Under the pieces are notes generated by a model. It had not been told where the DNA came from. It saw only the letters and a program-made list of their open reading frames with translations, and searched no databases. Made by a program: the position numbers and the translations under genes. Positions 53,146 to 62,002 of a stretch of 64,000 bases of DNA are shown piece after piece (the stretch's first letter is position 1; the number at the start of each line of letters is the position of its first letter). The DNA comes from Nocardia anaemiae NBRC 100462 (GTDB lineage Bacteria; Actinomycetota; Actinomycetes; Mycobacteriales; Mycobacteriaceae). The stretch covers positions 38,481-102,480 of the forward strand of contig NZ_BDAZ01000050.1 in NCBI RefSeq assembly GCF_001612725.1, written 5' to 3'.

Positions 53146-53490
53146 CCCATCCACAGGGGGGTCGAGTAGCACCACTTCGGCAGCGCTGAGCCCGATTTTC
53201 GGCCACCCTGGCGCGGGCCCCGAACACCCGCGATCCGGCTCGCGCAAGAAAATAAGCTAACGCGCAGGTTAGGCGTACACGTGACCCCGCAGTAAATCGA
53301 GAAGGCCCAGCCACACCGCTCAGCCCGGCTTCAGCCACTGTGGCACTGCCCCCGAACACCGCGAGCTAGCTCAATCCAGAGTCATAAGCCACCACGCAGG
53401 TCCGCAGCACGGAGCACGGCTCGGCCAAGTGGTCTTGTCCCGAACACCGCAAACTGGCTCGCGGCGGAGACTTAAGCCACCGGGTGGATT
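53083..53490. repeat. decayed tandem copies of the glgB 3' end
   Basis: The final ~60 bases of glgB plus flank (from about 53083, core CCCCGAACACCGCGATCTGG) recur three times in degraded form at about 53191-53271, 53323-53403 and 53415-53490. Shared landmarks in order: GGCTTCGGCCAC-like, CCCCGAACACC, GCGAnCTGGCTCGC-like, AGAGTCATAA-like, CCAC. The CGAACACC core starts at 53111, 53221, 53353 and 53441. The stretch 53146-53657 has no other clear content. Confidence 0.7.
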
Positions 53491-53657
53491 CGGGCAGGCC
53501 GCCGGGCAGTGCTGAGCTGCGCCGATCCCGCGGTGCTCGCTAGGCCATTTCCGACGGCCGCCGCCCCAGCAATCGACCGCCCCGCTGCGATCAGCCGACA
53601 GGGCCCGGCGATCGCATCGGGATATCAGCCAATGCCACACGCACCCCGAGCGGCCGG

Positions 53658-54551
53658 TCAGTACAGCGCGGCTGCCAGCTTGCGACGGGCCGCAACCACG
53701 AAAGGCTCTGCCGGATCGAATAATTCGAAGAGTTCGAGCAGCCGGGTACGCGCCCTGGTGCGATCATCGCCCGCCGTCTTCTTGATCACGGCGATCAACC
53801 GGTCGAACGCGGCCTCCGGCTGCTGGCTCAGCAATTCGACATCGGCGGCGTCCAGGGCCGCGTCGACATTGGCCGGATCGGCATCGGCAGTGGCGATCGC
53901 GGAGTCCGAAACGGCCTGGGCCCGGGTCAGGAAGCGCAGCTGACGCAGCGCGCTCTTCGCCTCCTCGTTGCCCGGCTCCGCGGCGATGATGGCCTCATAG
54001 GCCGCCTCGGCACCGGCCAGGTCACCGTGCTCCAGCGCGGCCTCCGCGGCGGTGAAACGCGGGTCCTCGGGTGCCGGGGCCTGCTCACCGCCCTCGAGCT
54101 GACCGCCGACCGCCTCGACGACCGCGCTCAACCACTGCCGAACCTGCGGCTCCGGCTGGGCGCCCTCGAAATCCGCGAGCGGTCGACCACCGGCCACCGC
54201 GATCACCGTCGGAATGCCCTTCACACCGAACGCCTGGGCGATCCGCATATTGGCCTCGGCCTCGACCGTCGCCAGATCCCACGCGCCCGCGCCCTCCTGG
54301 ACGAGCCGCTCCAGCGTCCGGACCAGCTCGACACTGCCCGGGCTGCGCTGCGAATACAGCGCGACGACCACCGGCACCTGGGTGGACCGGCGCAGTACCT
54401 TCGTTTCGAAATCCGCTTCGGAGACGGCGTAGTCGCCGCCTCCCGCGCCCGACGCCCCGGCCGGGGGCTGCTTCAGGCTGGACAGATCCACCGCACCGGA
54501 CATGGCGGCGGCGACGGCTGGCGAGGGGCGGCGGGCAGCAGGTCGAGTCAC
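53658..54551 (-). CDS. thioredoxin-fold/TPR protein (CnoX/YbbN-like)
   Basis: 297-aa protein: thioredoxin-like domain at about residues 40-150 and a helical TPR-type C-terminal part (AALEHGDLAGAEAAYEAIIA). The redox CxxC is replaced by SQRSPGS, so it cannot act as a disulfide enzyme; the cis-Pro loop GVKGIPTVI is kept. Such proteins act as holdases or redox-linked co-chaperones in other bacteria. GTG start. Counterpart of Rv1324. Confidence 0.85.
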   Translation of the reverse strand: MTRPAARRPSPAVAAAMSGAVDLSSLKQPPAGASGAGGGDYAVSEADFETKVLRRSTQVPVVVALYSQRSPGSVELVRTLERLVQEGAGAWDLATVEAEANMRIAQAFGVKGIPTVIAVAGGRPLADFEGAQPEPQVRQWLSAVVEAVGGQLEGGEQAPAPEDPRFTAAEAALEHGDLAGAEAAYEAIIAAEPGNEEAKSALRQLRFLTRAQAVSDSAIATADADPANVDAALDAADVELLSQQPEAAFDRLIAVIKKTAGDDRTRARTRLLELFELFDPAEPFVVAARRKLAAALY

Positions 54552-54564
54552 GGCTTCCAGTTTG

Positions 54565-54942
54565 TCACGGCGTGACCGACGCCGGGGCTCCGGAGTCGAC
54601 GGAACCGACCTCGCTCAGCTCACCGAGCTTGCCCGCGCGCACCGCCCACACCTCGAACAGCACGGTGAAGAACGGCGGAATGCTGGACAGCAGCGCGAGC
54701 ACCGTGGTCTTGGTGTTCCAGGCCAGCTCGCGCGCGGCGAGGATCGCGGTGATGACGAACAGGATGAAGATGATGCCGTGCGTCATCCCGAACACCTTGA
54801 CCGGCCACAGCACCGGGTCGGGAAGGCGCTTGAACACCATGCCGACGATCAGGAAGACCCAGGAAATCGCCTCCAGCACGGCGATGAAGCGGAACCGCTT
54901 GGCCACGGTGCTCAAGTCGAAGAAATTGCCCATGGCCACCAT
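54565..54942 (-). CDS. DUF3817 integral membrane protein
   Basis: 125-aa protein with three membrane segments, DUF3817 pattern: AKRFRFIAVLEAISWVFLIV, central VFGMTHGIIFILFVITAI and IPPFFTVLFE. It is a paralogue of the protein at 30188. ATG 54942 or 54933 (MGNFFDL) could be the start; neither has a strong ribosome site. Function unknown. Confidence 0.8.
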   Translation of the reverse strand: MVAMGNFFDLSTVAKRFRFIAVLEAISWVFLIVGMVFKRLPDPVLWPVKVFGMTHGIIFILFVITAILAARELAWNTKTTVLALLSSIPPFFTVLFEVWAVRAGKLGELSEVGSVDSGAPASVTP

Positions 54943-55031
54943 TGTGCCGGACTGCTACGACGGGCCGTAGTTGAACCGGTCACACCGGAACTCCGTCGAC
55001 CCGGTGGATGCCGGGTCGACGGAGGAGAGAA

Positions 55032-56210
55032 CTACACCTTGATGATCAGCGCGTCACCCTGACCGCCGCCACCACAGAGCGCGGCCGCGCCGATACCGCC
55101 ACCGCGCCGCTTCAACTCCAGCGCCAGATGCAGCAGGATGCGCGCCCCGGACATGCCGAGCGGGTGACCGATGGCGATCGCGCCACCGTTGACATTCACC
55201 TTCTCCGGATCGATGCCGAGCTTGCGGGTGGACGCGATACCGACCGCCGCGAACGCCTCGTTGATCTCGACCAGATCCAACTCCGCGGGCGAAATGCCTT
55301 CGCGCGCACAGGCCTTGGCGATCGCATTGGCGGGCTGATCCTGCAGCGTCGAATCCGGACCGGCCACCACGCCCGCGGCACCGATCTCGGCGATCCAGCT
55401 CAGGCCGAGCGCCTGCGCCTTCTCCTTGCTCATCACGACCACCGCGGCCGCACCGTCGGAGATCTGCGAGGCCGTGCCCGCGGTGATGCTGCCGTCCTTG
55501 CGGAAGGCCGGACGCAGCTTGGCCAGCGATTCGACGGTGGTGTCCGCGCGAATGCCCTCGTCGGTGCCCACCACGATCGGATCGCCCTTGCGCTGCGGCA
55601 CCGAGACCGGGACCACCTCGTCGTCGAAGACACCGTTCTTCCACGCCGCCGCCGCACGCTGATGCGAGGCCGCCGCGAACGCGTCCTGATCCTCCCGACT
55701 GACCGGCTCGGCGTCGTTGCGCTGTTCGGTCAGCGCACCCATCGGCTGGTCGGTGAAGATGTCGTGCAGACCGTCGTAGGCCATGCTGTCGCGCAGTGTC
55801 ACATCGCCGTATTTGTAACCCTCCCTGCTCTTTTCGAGCAGATGCGGGGCCTGGCTCATGGATTCCTGACCGCCCGCGACGACGATCTCGTACTCACCCG
55901 CCCGGATCAGCTGATCCGCGAGCGCGATCGCGTTGATACCGGACAGGCACACCTTGTTCACCGTCAGCGCGGGCACATCCATCGGAATGCCCGCTGCCAC
56001 GGCCGCCTGCCGGGCCGGGATCTGCCCCGCACCCGCGGTGAGCACCTGGCCCATGATCACGTAGTCGACCTGCTCCGGCGCGACCCCGCCCTTCTCCAGT
56101 GCTGCCTTGATGGCGAAACCGCCCAGGTCGGAACCGGTGAAGTCCTTCAGACCCCCGAGCAGCCGCCCTACCGGGGTACGCGCACCGGAGACGATCACGG
56201 TTGTGGTCAC
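55032..56210 (-). CDS. fadA: acetyl-CoA acetyltransferase (thiolase)
   Basis: 392-aa thiolase, orthologue of M. tuberculosis FadA4 (Rv1323) by position and sequence: condenses or cleaves acetoacetyl-CoA. Nucleophile Cys in NKVCLSGINAIA (about residue 89), His in NGGAIAIGHPLG, second Cys in AALCGGGGQGD. GTG at 56210 (reads MTTTVIVSGARTP) with GAGG six bases ahead is preferred; an ATG at 56228 would add six residues. Next to methylmalonyl-CoA epimerase, suiting short-chain acyl-CoA metabolism. Confidence 0.93.
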   Translation of the reverse strand: MTTTVIVSGARTPVGRLLGGLKDFTGSDLGGFAIKAALEKGGVAPEQVDYVIMGQVLTAGAGQIPARQAAVAAGIPMDVPALTVNKVCLSGINAIALADQLIRAGEYEIVVAGGQESMSQAPHLLEKSREGYKYGDVTLRDSMAYDGLHDIFTDQPMGALTEQRNDAEPVSREDQDAFAAASHQRAAAAWKNGVFDDEVVPVSVPQRKGDPIVVGTDEGIRADTTVESLAKLRPAFRKDGSITAGTASQISDGAAAVVVMSKEKAQALGLSWIAEIGAAGVVAGPDSTLQDQPANAIAKACAREGISPAELDLVEINEAFAAVGIASTRKLGIDPEKVNVNGGAIAIGHPLGMSGARILLHLALELKRRGGGIGAAALCGGGGQGDALIIKV

Positions 56211-56337
56211 GACGAGCCTCGCATTCATTGATCGCAAACAGCGTCGCGCACCGAGCACTCGCGACGTCAACCTCTGTACTCAACGGTAGCTTGTCCTACT
56301 CGAACGCCCCCTACCAGGTACGCGCTACGTTCGAGGG

Positions 56338-56811
56338 GTGAGCAATGTTAACGACCCGTCGAGTTTCATCCCCGGCGACTACGTCATCGCCGTCGACCAC
56401 GTCGGCATCGCCGTGCCCGAACTGGATGCCGCAATTGCCTGGTATGCCGACAATCTCGGCATGATCGAGACCCATCGCGAGGTGAACGAGGCCCAAGGCG
56501 TGCACGAGGCGATGCTGTCTTTGCCCGGCGCACCGGACGGCGCGACTGCCCTGCAGTTGCTGGCGCCGCTCAATGCGGACTCCACCATCGCCAAGTTCAT
56601 CGATCGCAGCGGCCCGGGCCTGCAGCAACTCGCCTATCGCGTCACCGATATCGAGGCCGTTTCCACGTATCTTCGTGATCGAGGTCTGCGTTTGCTGTAC
56701 GACGCCCCGCGTCACGGAACCGCCGATTCTCGCATCAATTTCATTCACCCGAAGGATGCTGGCGGTGTGCTGATCGAGTTGGTCGAGCCGAACCCGAATG
56801 TTACGCACTAG
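56338..56811 (+). CDS. methylmalonyl-CoA epimerase
   Basis: 157-aa VOC-fold metalloenzyme interconverting (R)- and (S)-methylmalonyl-CoA in propionate metabolism. VOC halves start VDHVGIAVPELDAAIAWYAD and LQQLAYRVTDIEAVSTYLRD; metal ligands are His in DHVGIAV, Gln/His in the GPGLQQLAY region and Glu in VLIELVEPN. GTG start at 56338, TACGTT six bases ahead (leaderless). Divergent from the thiolase gene, as in mycobacteria. Confidence 0.93.
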   Translation: MSNVNDPSSFIPGDYVIAVDHVGIAVPELDAAIAWYADNLGMIETHREVNEAQGVHEAMLSLPGAPDGATALQLLAPLNADSTIAKFIDRSGPGLQQLAYRVTDIEAVSTYLRDRGLRLLYDAPRHGTADSRINFIHPKDAGGVLIELVEPNPNVTH

Positions 56812-56897
56812 TATCAAGATCGGGCCTGAAAAACTCGTCCCGATCACATTCGCGGTCGAGTCACCATGAGGTGCAAGTAGGCTGTAGTTTGTGTGCC

Positions 56898-57902
56898 ATG
56901 TCGTCACCTGAGTCCGATCGCAATCGCTTCGTTGCACTGCCCTTCACCGTTGTGCGCAAGGGTTATGCGCAAGACGAGGTACGTAACTACTTCGACCGTT
57001 TCGATGCCGAGTTAAGGGTCACCGCCACAGATCGGGATGCCGCTGCGGCGCAAGCCCGTAACCTCGCCAGCCAGCTGGAGGACGCGCGGGACGAGATCGA
57101 CGAGCTCCGTAAGGAAGTCGATCGCCTTTCGGTTCCGCCAACCACTGCGGAAGGCATGTCCGACCGCATCTCTCGGATGCTGCGGCTGGCTTCCGACGAG
57201 GCTTCCGAGGTTCGCGCGCTCGCGCAGGCCGAGGCGGCGGAAATGGTGTCGATCGCCGAGCAGCAGGCCACCGAAATGCGTGGCAAGTACGAATCGCTGC
57301 TCGCCGAGACCAAGGAGAAGCGCGAGGCGCTCGAAATCGAATTCGAGCAGACCCTGGCGAATGCGCGTACCGAGTCCGCCAAGATCATCGAGGCCGCTCA
57401 GGCCGAGGCCGACCGCCTCGGCAAGGAAGCCGATGCCAAGCGCAAGGCGACCCAGCAGGACTTCGAGGCCACCATGGCGGAGCGTCGTACCAAGCTCACC
57501 CGTGCCATGGAGGAGCTCGAGGCCACCAGCCGCGCCGAGGCCGCTCAGCGGATCAAGGACGCGACCGACGAGTCCAACCGCCTCATCACCTCCGCCACCC
57601 AGACCTCCGAGCGCAAGATCGCGCACGCCAAGGAACTCGCCGAGGAGATGCGCGTGCTGCGCGGCCGGGTGCTCGCCCAGCTGCTCGGTATCCGCGGTCA
57701 GCTCGACTCCGTGCCCGCCATGCTCGCGGCCGTCAACCGGGAAAGCGAACTCCTGGACGGGGTTCCGGATCAGCGCAAGTCCATCGGCGGCGGCACCAAG
57801 TCGGTCACCGGCGGTTCGCGCACCAAGGCCATCCCCGAGGTCTCGGCCGAGGAAGACGATATCGACGCCGACGAGCGCGAGAACGCCGAAATCACCAACT
57901 GA
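56898..57902 (+). CDS. DivIVA/Wag31-like coiled-coil protein
   Basis: 334-aa protein with a DivIVA-type N-terminus (FTVVRKGYAQDEVRNYFDRF, about residues 15-35) followed by long Ala/Glu/Arg-rich coiled coil to about residue 280 and an acidic tail. DivIVA-type N-domains bind curved membrane; this one probably organises growth or division sites but is not Wag31 itself, whose locus lies beside ftsZ. ATG 56898 is fixed by TAGTTT seven bases ahead (leaderless). Followed by a strong terminator. Confidence 0.82.
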   Translation: MSSPESDRNRFVALPFTVVRKGYAQDEVRNYFDRFDAELRVTATDRDAAAAQARNLASQLEDARDEIDELRKEVDRLSVPPTTAEGMSDRISRMLRLASDEASEVRALAQAEAAEMVSIAEQQATEMRGKYESLLAETKEKREALEIEFEQTLANARTESAKIIEAAQAEADRLGKEADAKRKATQQDFEATMAERRTKLTRAMEELEATSRAEAAQRIKDATDESNRLITSATQTSERKIAHAKELAEEMRVLRGRVLAQLLGIRGQLDSVPAMLAAVNRESELLDGVPDQRKSIGGGTKSVTGGSRTKAIPEVSAEEDDIDADERENAEITN

Positions 57903-57954
57903 CGACGGCGGGCTGAGCGGCGACAAACGCAACACCCCAACCGAATTCACACCA

Positions 57955-57982
57955 AGGCCGCCCCACTCCTGGGGCGGCCTTC
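57955..57982 (+). terminator. 12-bp perfect terminator hairpin
   Basis: AAGGCCGCCCCA (57955-57966), loop CTCC, TGGGGCGGCCTT (57971-57982), then TCCTAATAT. It begins 52 bases after the DivIVA-like stop. Classic intrinsic terminator shape. The rest of 57903-58189 shows no gene. Confidence 0.85.
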
Positions 57983-58189
57983 CTAATATCCGGACATCGC
58001 CCCGCACGGGACATACACCCCCACAACGATATTCAGCTCCACCGAAGCACCTACCGGCCCCCGGATAATTGCCCGGCATTCCGCATCTGCCCCAGAACTC
58101 CTCAGCCGCAAAAGAACCCATAGCCCCACCCCCCGTACCACTAGACTTCCGAGTAATTCCGCGTCCACTTCTGATTTGGTCCCGCGCGA

Positions 58190-59809
58190 CTAGCCGTATG
58201 CGCTACCTGGCAAGCCCGCCTCCCGAAGATCCTCAGCCCCAAGAGAATCCATAGGCGCGCACCCAACTGCTTGGCTCCTAACCTCTTTAGGTGCAGCTCT
58301 GCCTGAGTGACTGCTGATCAGGCAGCCTGAATGGGTGCGTTGGTGTTCTCGGTCGAGGTGAAAATGCCAGTAGGGCTGCAGGTCTCCGTTCGCAGCCAGA
58401 GCTCGGAGGGTGAGAATTGCCTCGGCGCCAGCCAATCCCCATCGGGCGCCGGTAATTTCGAGGCGGTCGCCGTTGAGGTGGCGGGCTGCTCCTTCGATTA
58501 CTCCGGTGGCGATCGGCCAGCCGCGGGCCAAAGCGATGTCGTAGCGCAAGAATGCGAGGTGTCCGCGTAGATAGCGCACAGCCGCATCGACGCCGGTGCG
58601 TCGGCCGCAGTCGAGTCCGGTGGCTCGAGCTTCGATCTCATCGGCGGCTTTGTCGGCGTGGCCGGTGAGGATCTGCAACATGCGCGCAGCGACCCAGTCT
58701 TCGGCAGCGGGATCCCCGGTGCGGTGGAAGCACCATGCCGAGGTCCAGACGTATTCCAGCAGGTGCACTACGTCGAGAACGACGTGGACAAGCACCTGCC
58801 GGCGGGCGGCTTCAGCGCGGATGAGGTCGATCTGGTGCCGGTCTCCGTCGACGAGCACGATCCAGGTCCGCTCGTGGCCGGGATCACGTGCTTCGGCGTG
58901 GGTGAACACGGCCGCGATGACCTCAGCGGGAGACTTGGCGACCGAGGCGGTCAGCCAGGTATCGACTGCTCGCGGTCCAGGGCGGGGCCTTCGGTTGCCG
59001 ACGCGTCCGCCGGGCACGGCGATCACATCATGCGGCCTGCGCGGCGCCGGTGCAGTGTCGTAGACGGCGGCGAGGGTGGCCATGCGTTTCCGGTTCGCCT
59101 TCTCACCCGAGGCCAGCCGGGTGCGAAACACCGGCGCCGCCCGCGCCGCGGCACGACGGGTTCCCTCCCGCAGTGAATCCGGGCGCATGACAATGCCTTT
59201 GCCGTCGGCGGACAACCCCAGCAGCGTGTCCGCGGTCGCCGGCTCCTGAACTCTCGTGGCATAGAAATCGTCGATGTCCACCGCCGCCGCGGCCACCAAA
59301 GCTTCCAGCTGCCGCTTCCCGGCCACCGACCCGCACCGGGACCAGATCGCCGATTTCGTCGTGTCGTAAGACGAGCGGACCGCCTCGGCCACGGCCTGCT
59401 TGCGCAGGCCGAAGCTATGCCGACCCGACGGCAGCGACAACGCCACGTCGGCGGGATAGATATTCGACTGCCCCGGAGCACGTAACGCGCAGCGGCGCAC
59501 CGTCACCGTCCCGACCACCGTCGCGAGGAGGCGAGAATGTCCGCGTTCCAACCGATTCCGGCCGCGCGGATGCTCACCGCGACGCAACCGGGCGGTCAGC
59601 TCGGCTTCCTCGGCCGCAGCTCGCAGGTCGAGGTGATCCTGCAGCAACTGCCGTAACAGCTCGCGGCCTCTGCCGGTGACGAGATCCTCCAACCTGTCGT
59701 GGGTGAACTGGGCGGTCTGCTCGCTTTCCAGGTCGGCGACCAACGCGGCGAACGATTTCCTCAATGCGTCAAAGGGGTCAGCACTCGCGGGCGTGGCATA
59801 CGGTGTCAC
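58190..59809 (-). CDS. ISKra4-family transposase
   Basis: 539-aa transposase. DDE residues: Asp in LSADGKGIVM, Asp in VLVDGDRHQID, Glu in TGVIEGAARHLNGDRLEITG; ARWGLAGAEAILTLRAL and the YWHFHLDREHQRTH end are typical of ISKra4. It normally lacks frame changes, and this copy is uninterrupted, so it may be active. The last ~40 residues (after THSGCL) look unlike the family and may come from flanking DNA. GTG start at 59809. Confidence 0.85.
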   Translation of the reverse strand: MTPYATPASADPFDALRKSFAALVADLESEQTAQFTHDRLEDLVTGRGRELLRQLLQDHLDLRAAAEEAELTARLRRGEHPRGRNRLERGHSRLLATVVGTVTVRRCALRAPGQSNIYPADVALSLPSGRHSFGLRKQAVAEAVRSSYDTTKSAIWSRCGSVAGKRQLEALVAAAAVDIDDFYATRVQEPATADTLLGLSADGKGIVMRPDSLREGTRRAAARAAPVFRTRLASGEKANRKRMATLAAVYDTAPAPRRPHDVIAVPGGRVGNRRPRPGPRAVDTWLTASVAKSPAEVIAAVFTHAEARDPGHERTWIVLVDGDRHQIDLIRAEAARRQVLVHVVLDVVHLLEYVWTSAWCFHRTGDPAAEDWVAARMLQILTGHADKAADEIEARATGLDCGRRTGVDAAVRYLRGHLAFLRYDIALARGWPIATGVIEGAARHLNGDRLEITGARWGLAGAEAILTLRALAANGDLQPYWHFHLDREHQRTHSGCLISSHSGRAAPKEVRSQAVGCAPMDSLGAEDLREAGLPGSAYG

Positions 59810-59870
59810 CGCGGGCTCTTCTACGGGTTTCGAATGGGTGGCACCTTCGACGCTAAACGGAAGAGCCCGC
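58190..59870 (-). mobile_element. ISKra4-type insertion sequence, ends not resolved
   Basis: The element contains a full-length transposase. To its right GCGGGCTCTT (59811-59820) and AAGAGCCCGC (59861-59870) form an inverted pair, and to its left CTGCCTGA (58299-58306) / TCAGGCAG (58319-58326) another, but the two ends do not match each other, so I cannot define terminal inverted repeats or a target duplication. The left border may lie inside the last codons of the frame. Boundaries given are approximate. Confidence 0.6.
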
Positions 59871-59891
59871 CAACCGTGCTATACGAGTCCG

Positions 59892-60003
59892 CTATCCGTT
59901 GACGTCGACACCGTCGGCGAGGGTGAACATCCCCGGCATCGCCTCGTCCAGCCAGCCCCGCGCAGTCGGCCGTTTCAGCTTCGACCGTAACCCTTCCACG
60001 GCG
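59892..60003 (-). pseudogene. inverted C-terminal fragment of a coiled-coil gene
   Basis: Minus-strand text VEGLRSKLKRPTARGWLDEA, then MPGMFTLADGVDVNG and a TAG stop (59894-59892). It reads like the C-terminal winged-helix end of the protein family whose N-terminal part lies next to it on the plus strand (60005). The fragment has no start. Together they look like one gene cut at its Lys-Val-Glu junction with one half inverted. Confidence 0.5.
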
Positions 60004-60004
60004 G

Positions 60005-60450
60005 GTGGAGGCGGCGATGGCGTCGTGGATGGAAGCGCTAGAGCGGCGCGAAGCTGCGGCCAGCGAGCGCGTCGAGCAGCTGCGGCGGCGGATAGCCGAG
60101 ATGTCCGAGGAGCTTTCCGTGGCAGAGCAGCAGGTGTCGCGGTTGGCGATTACCCGGGAGACGATGCTCGAGATCCTCGGCCCCGCCAGCGAAGTCGCTG
60201 AACCGGAACTGACAGGTGGCGAAGAAGAGTGTTCGGAATCGGCTGAGACGGAGCTGGTTTCGTCTGGTCGGTCGCCGATCGGTGTGGTGCTGGTGCCGCC
60301 GCGCGGGCAGGGCTCGCAGGTGTCGGTGTTGCCGCAGGACTACCGCGACATTCTGGAAGTGCTCGCCGACGCGGGCAAGGGGGTTGAGGTCTGGGCATAT
60401 CGCCGCCGCACTGGGGCTGGAAGTGCGTCCGGCGAAGGTGTCCGTCGAAC
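60005..60450 (+). pseudogene. frameshifted N-terminal part of a coiled-coil protein gene
   Basis: GTG 60005 opens MEAAMASWMEALERREAAAS, a coiled coil with ITRETMLEILGP, then SPIGVVLVPPRGQG and VLPQDYRDILEVLADAGKG. At the G5 run 60379-60383 the sense moves to another frame (LRSGHIAAALGLEVRPAKV), and the likeness ends near 60440. Similar short proteins are scattered in actinomycete genomes; function unknown to me. The frame itself stays open to 61105 but the extension is not protein-like. Confidence 0.55.
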
Positions 60451-60472
60451 TACTGATCGGACAACCTGTCGG

Positions 60473-60907
60473 TCACGGCTCGCCGCCATTCCGCTCCGCT
60501 GTGCACACCGGGCAGATACCGGTCAGGGTGCCGGGCTCGCTGCCGGGCAGGTGCATGCTGCTAGTGATCTCGTGACCACCAAAGTGTCGCCCACAGAGCT
60601 TGCACGGCAGCCAAAAGTACCCGTTGACACGTGCGTGCGCCTCGTGTGGCTCCCGGGGCAGGTATGGCCACAGGGCGGCCGGGTCGAAACTGCTGGACCG
60701 CACCGGGGCAGTGATGCCGCGGCGCTCGTAGACGGCGGCGTACTCCGGCGGTGTCTGGATCAACGAGCCCGAAAACGTGTGCTGCGCGCGACCGTCAGGG
60801 AAGTGTTCGACTGTATGCGTGCGGTTGTCGAGTGCGCCATGGACCGCCAGCTCGTCTTCACGGCGGAGGGCCCGGCGGAACGCTGCCAGCACGGGGTCGT
60901 CGCTCAT
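60473..60907 (-). CDS. small zinc-ribbon protein
   Basis: 144-aa protein with a C-terminal metal ribbon: CKLCGRHFGGHEIT ... GICPVCTAERNGGEP (two CxxC pairs plus His). N-terminal part is acidic and unrecognised (RRALRREDELAVHGAL). ATG 60907 with AGGAGAG about 13 bases ahead. Such small zinc proteins occur in mobile regions of actinomycetes; role unknown. Its stop lies just beyond the broken coiled-coil gene. Confidence 0.6.
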   Translation of the reverse strand: MSDDPVLAAFRRALRREDELAVHGALDNRTHTVEHFPDGRAQHTFSGSLIQTPPEYAAVYERRGITAPVRSSSFDPAALWPYLPREPHEAHARVNGYFWLPCKLCGRHFGGHEITSSMHLPGSEPGTLTGICPVCTAERNGGEP

Positions 60908-61181
60908 ACTGTCCCAACTCTCTCCTGTGTCCGCTGCAGGTGCATCCTCATGCTCCCTCCCCTGTCAACGGCTTATGAGTACCCGGCCAGTTGCCGCCGT
61001 AGACCGTCGGCCGTCCGGATCATGCCGCTAGGACGCGAGGGCACGCGGGGAATAGAAGCGCCAACGTCACCCCACACTCGTTTCCGCAGCCCACTAGCTC
61101 ACTGAGAAAGAGCCGCACCCAACCTCTTTCCGCACTTCCGATTTGATCTGTCTGAACTGCAAGCAGGACCTTGCACAGCAG

Positions 61182-61560
61182 GCGCATGCGCGTTCGCAGG
61201 CGCACCCATATCTGGGGACGCATGCGCGTTCGCAGGCGCACCCATATCTAGGGGCGCATGCGCGTTCGCAGGCGCACCCATATCTAGGGGCGCATGCGCG
61301 TTCGCAGGCGCACCCATATCTAGGGGCGCATGCACGTTCGCAGGCGCACCCACATCCACAGGCACATCGACATCCGCGGGTGCATGCACATCGCAGGCAC
61401 GTTCACGTCCGCAGGTGCCGACTTCCACAGGCACACACGTCCACAGGAACACTCACACCCGCGGGCGCACCCACATCCGGGGGGCACATGCACGTTCGCA
61501 GGCACACCCACATCCATAGGGCGCCCATGTCTGCAGGCGCGCACCCATGTCAGCAAGCAC
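61182..61560. repeat. 36-bp minisatellite with degenerate tail
   Basis: Five copies of a 36-bp unit (starts 61182, 61218, 61254, 61290, 61326; core GCGCATGCGCGTTCGCAGGC then GCACCCATATCTAGGG). Copies 2-4 are almost identical, first and fifth diverge, and related CGCAGGCAC / CACATCC text continues in decayed form to about 61560. Because 36 is a multiple of three, several frames on both strands stay open (for example a 12-residue AHARSQAHPYLG repeat), but none has gene-like signals. The stretch 60908-61181 shows nothing else. Confidence 0.85.
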
Positions 61561-61693
61561 CCGTTCAAAAGTGCGCCTTACTGCAGACGCGCGCTGTTTG
61601 CCGCGGCCGCACACCGTCTGCACCTGGTATGCACTGACGCGGGGTGTTCACTGGCAACGCGCAGTGCATCGATTGTTCTGGGGCGCAGGGCAT

Positions 61694-62002
61694 TCAGGAC
61701 CAGCGGCGGGTGATGCGACGGGTGCGGCGGCCGTTCCAGCAGCCGCGGTGCCAGTGTCTGCGGTCGTCTTCGCCGCCGTCGACCGCCCAGGCGACGATAT
61801 GGGCGACCCCGGGCGGGATTTCGTGGTCGCAGCCGGGGCAACGATACGTTTTGATCGCCCGACTACCCGGAATGGTTCGCACGACATACATATCATCGCT
61901 GTCCGGCCCGGCCTCCCGCCGACCGAAGACATCACCGATCGGCGGAGCGCCCTCCTGCCAGCGGCCCACCTGACGTTGCGTCCGCGGTTTCCGTCGAGGC
62001 AT
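61694..62002 (-). CDS. small zinc-ribbon protein conserved in actinobacteria
   Basis: 102-aa basic protein: TYRCPGCDHEIPPGVAHIVA (CxxC), then HWHRGCWNGRR with His and Cys as further ligands. I recognise it as a conserved actinobacterial hypothetical often found beside nucS. TAGGCT lies six bases before the ATG (leaderless). Function unknown; a DNA-associated zinc protein is possible from linkage only. Confidence 0.75.
   Translation of the reverse strand: MPRRKPRTQRQVGRWQEGAPPIGDVFGRREAGPDSDDMYVVRTIPGSRAIKTYRCPGCDHEIPPGVAHIVAWAVDGGEDDRRHWHRGCWNGRRTRRITRRWS

Noticed and set aside
60451..61105. Extension of the coiled-coil frame across the zinc-ribbon gene
   Set aside because: Arg/Gly/Thr-rich text without family likeness, antisense to a better supported gene.
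61182..61361. CRISPR-like array
   Set aside because: Units are contiguous with no unique spacers, and no cas genes are present.
61143..61637. His-rich repeat protein AHARSQAHPYLG x n
   Set aside because: Open frames on both strands follow from the 36-bp period; no start signals or domain.
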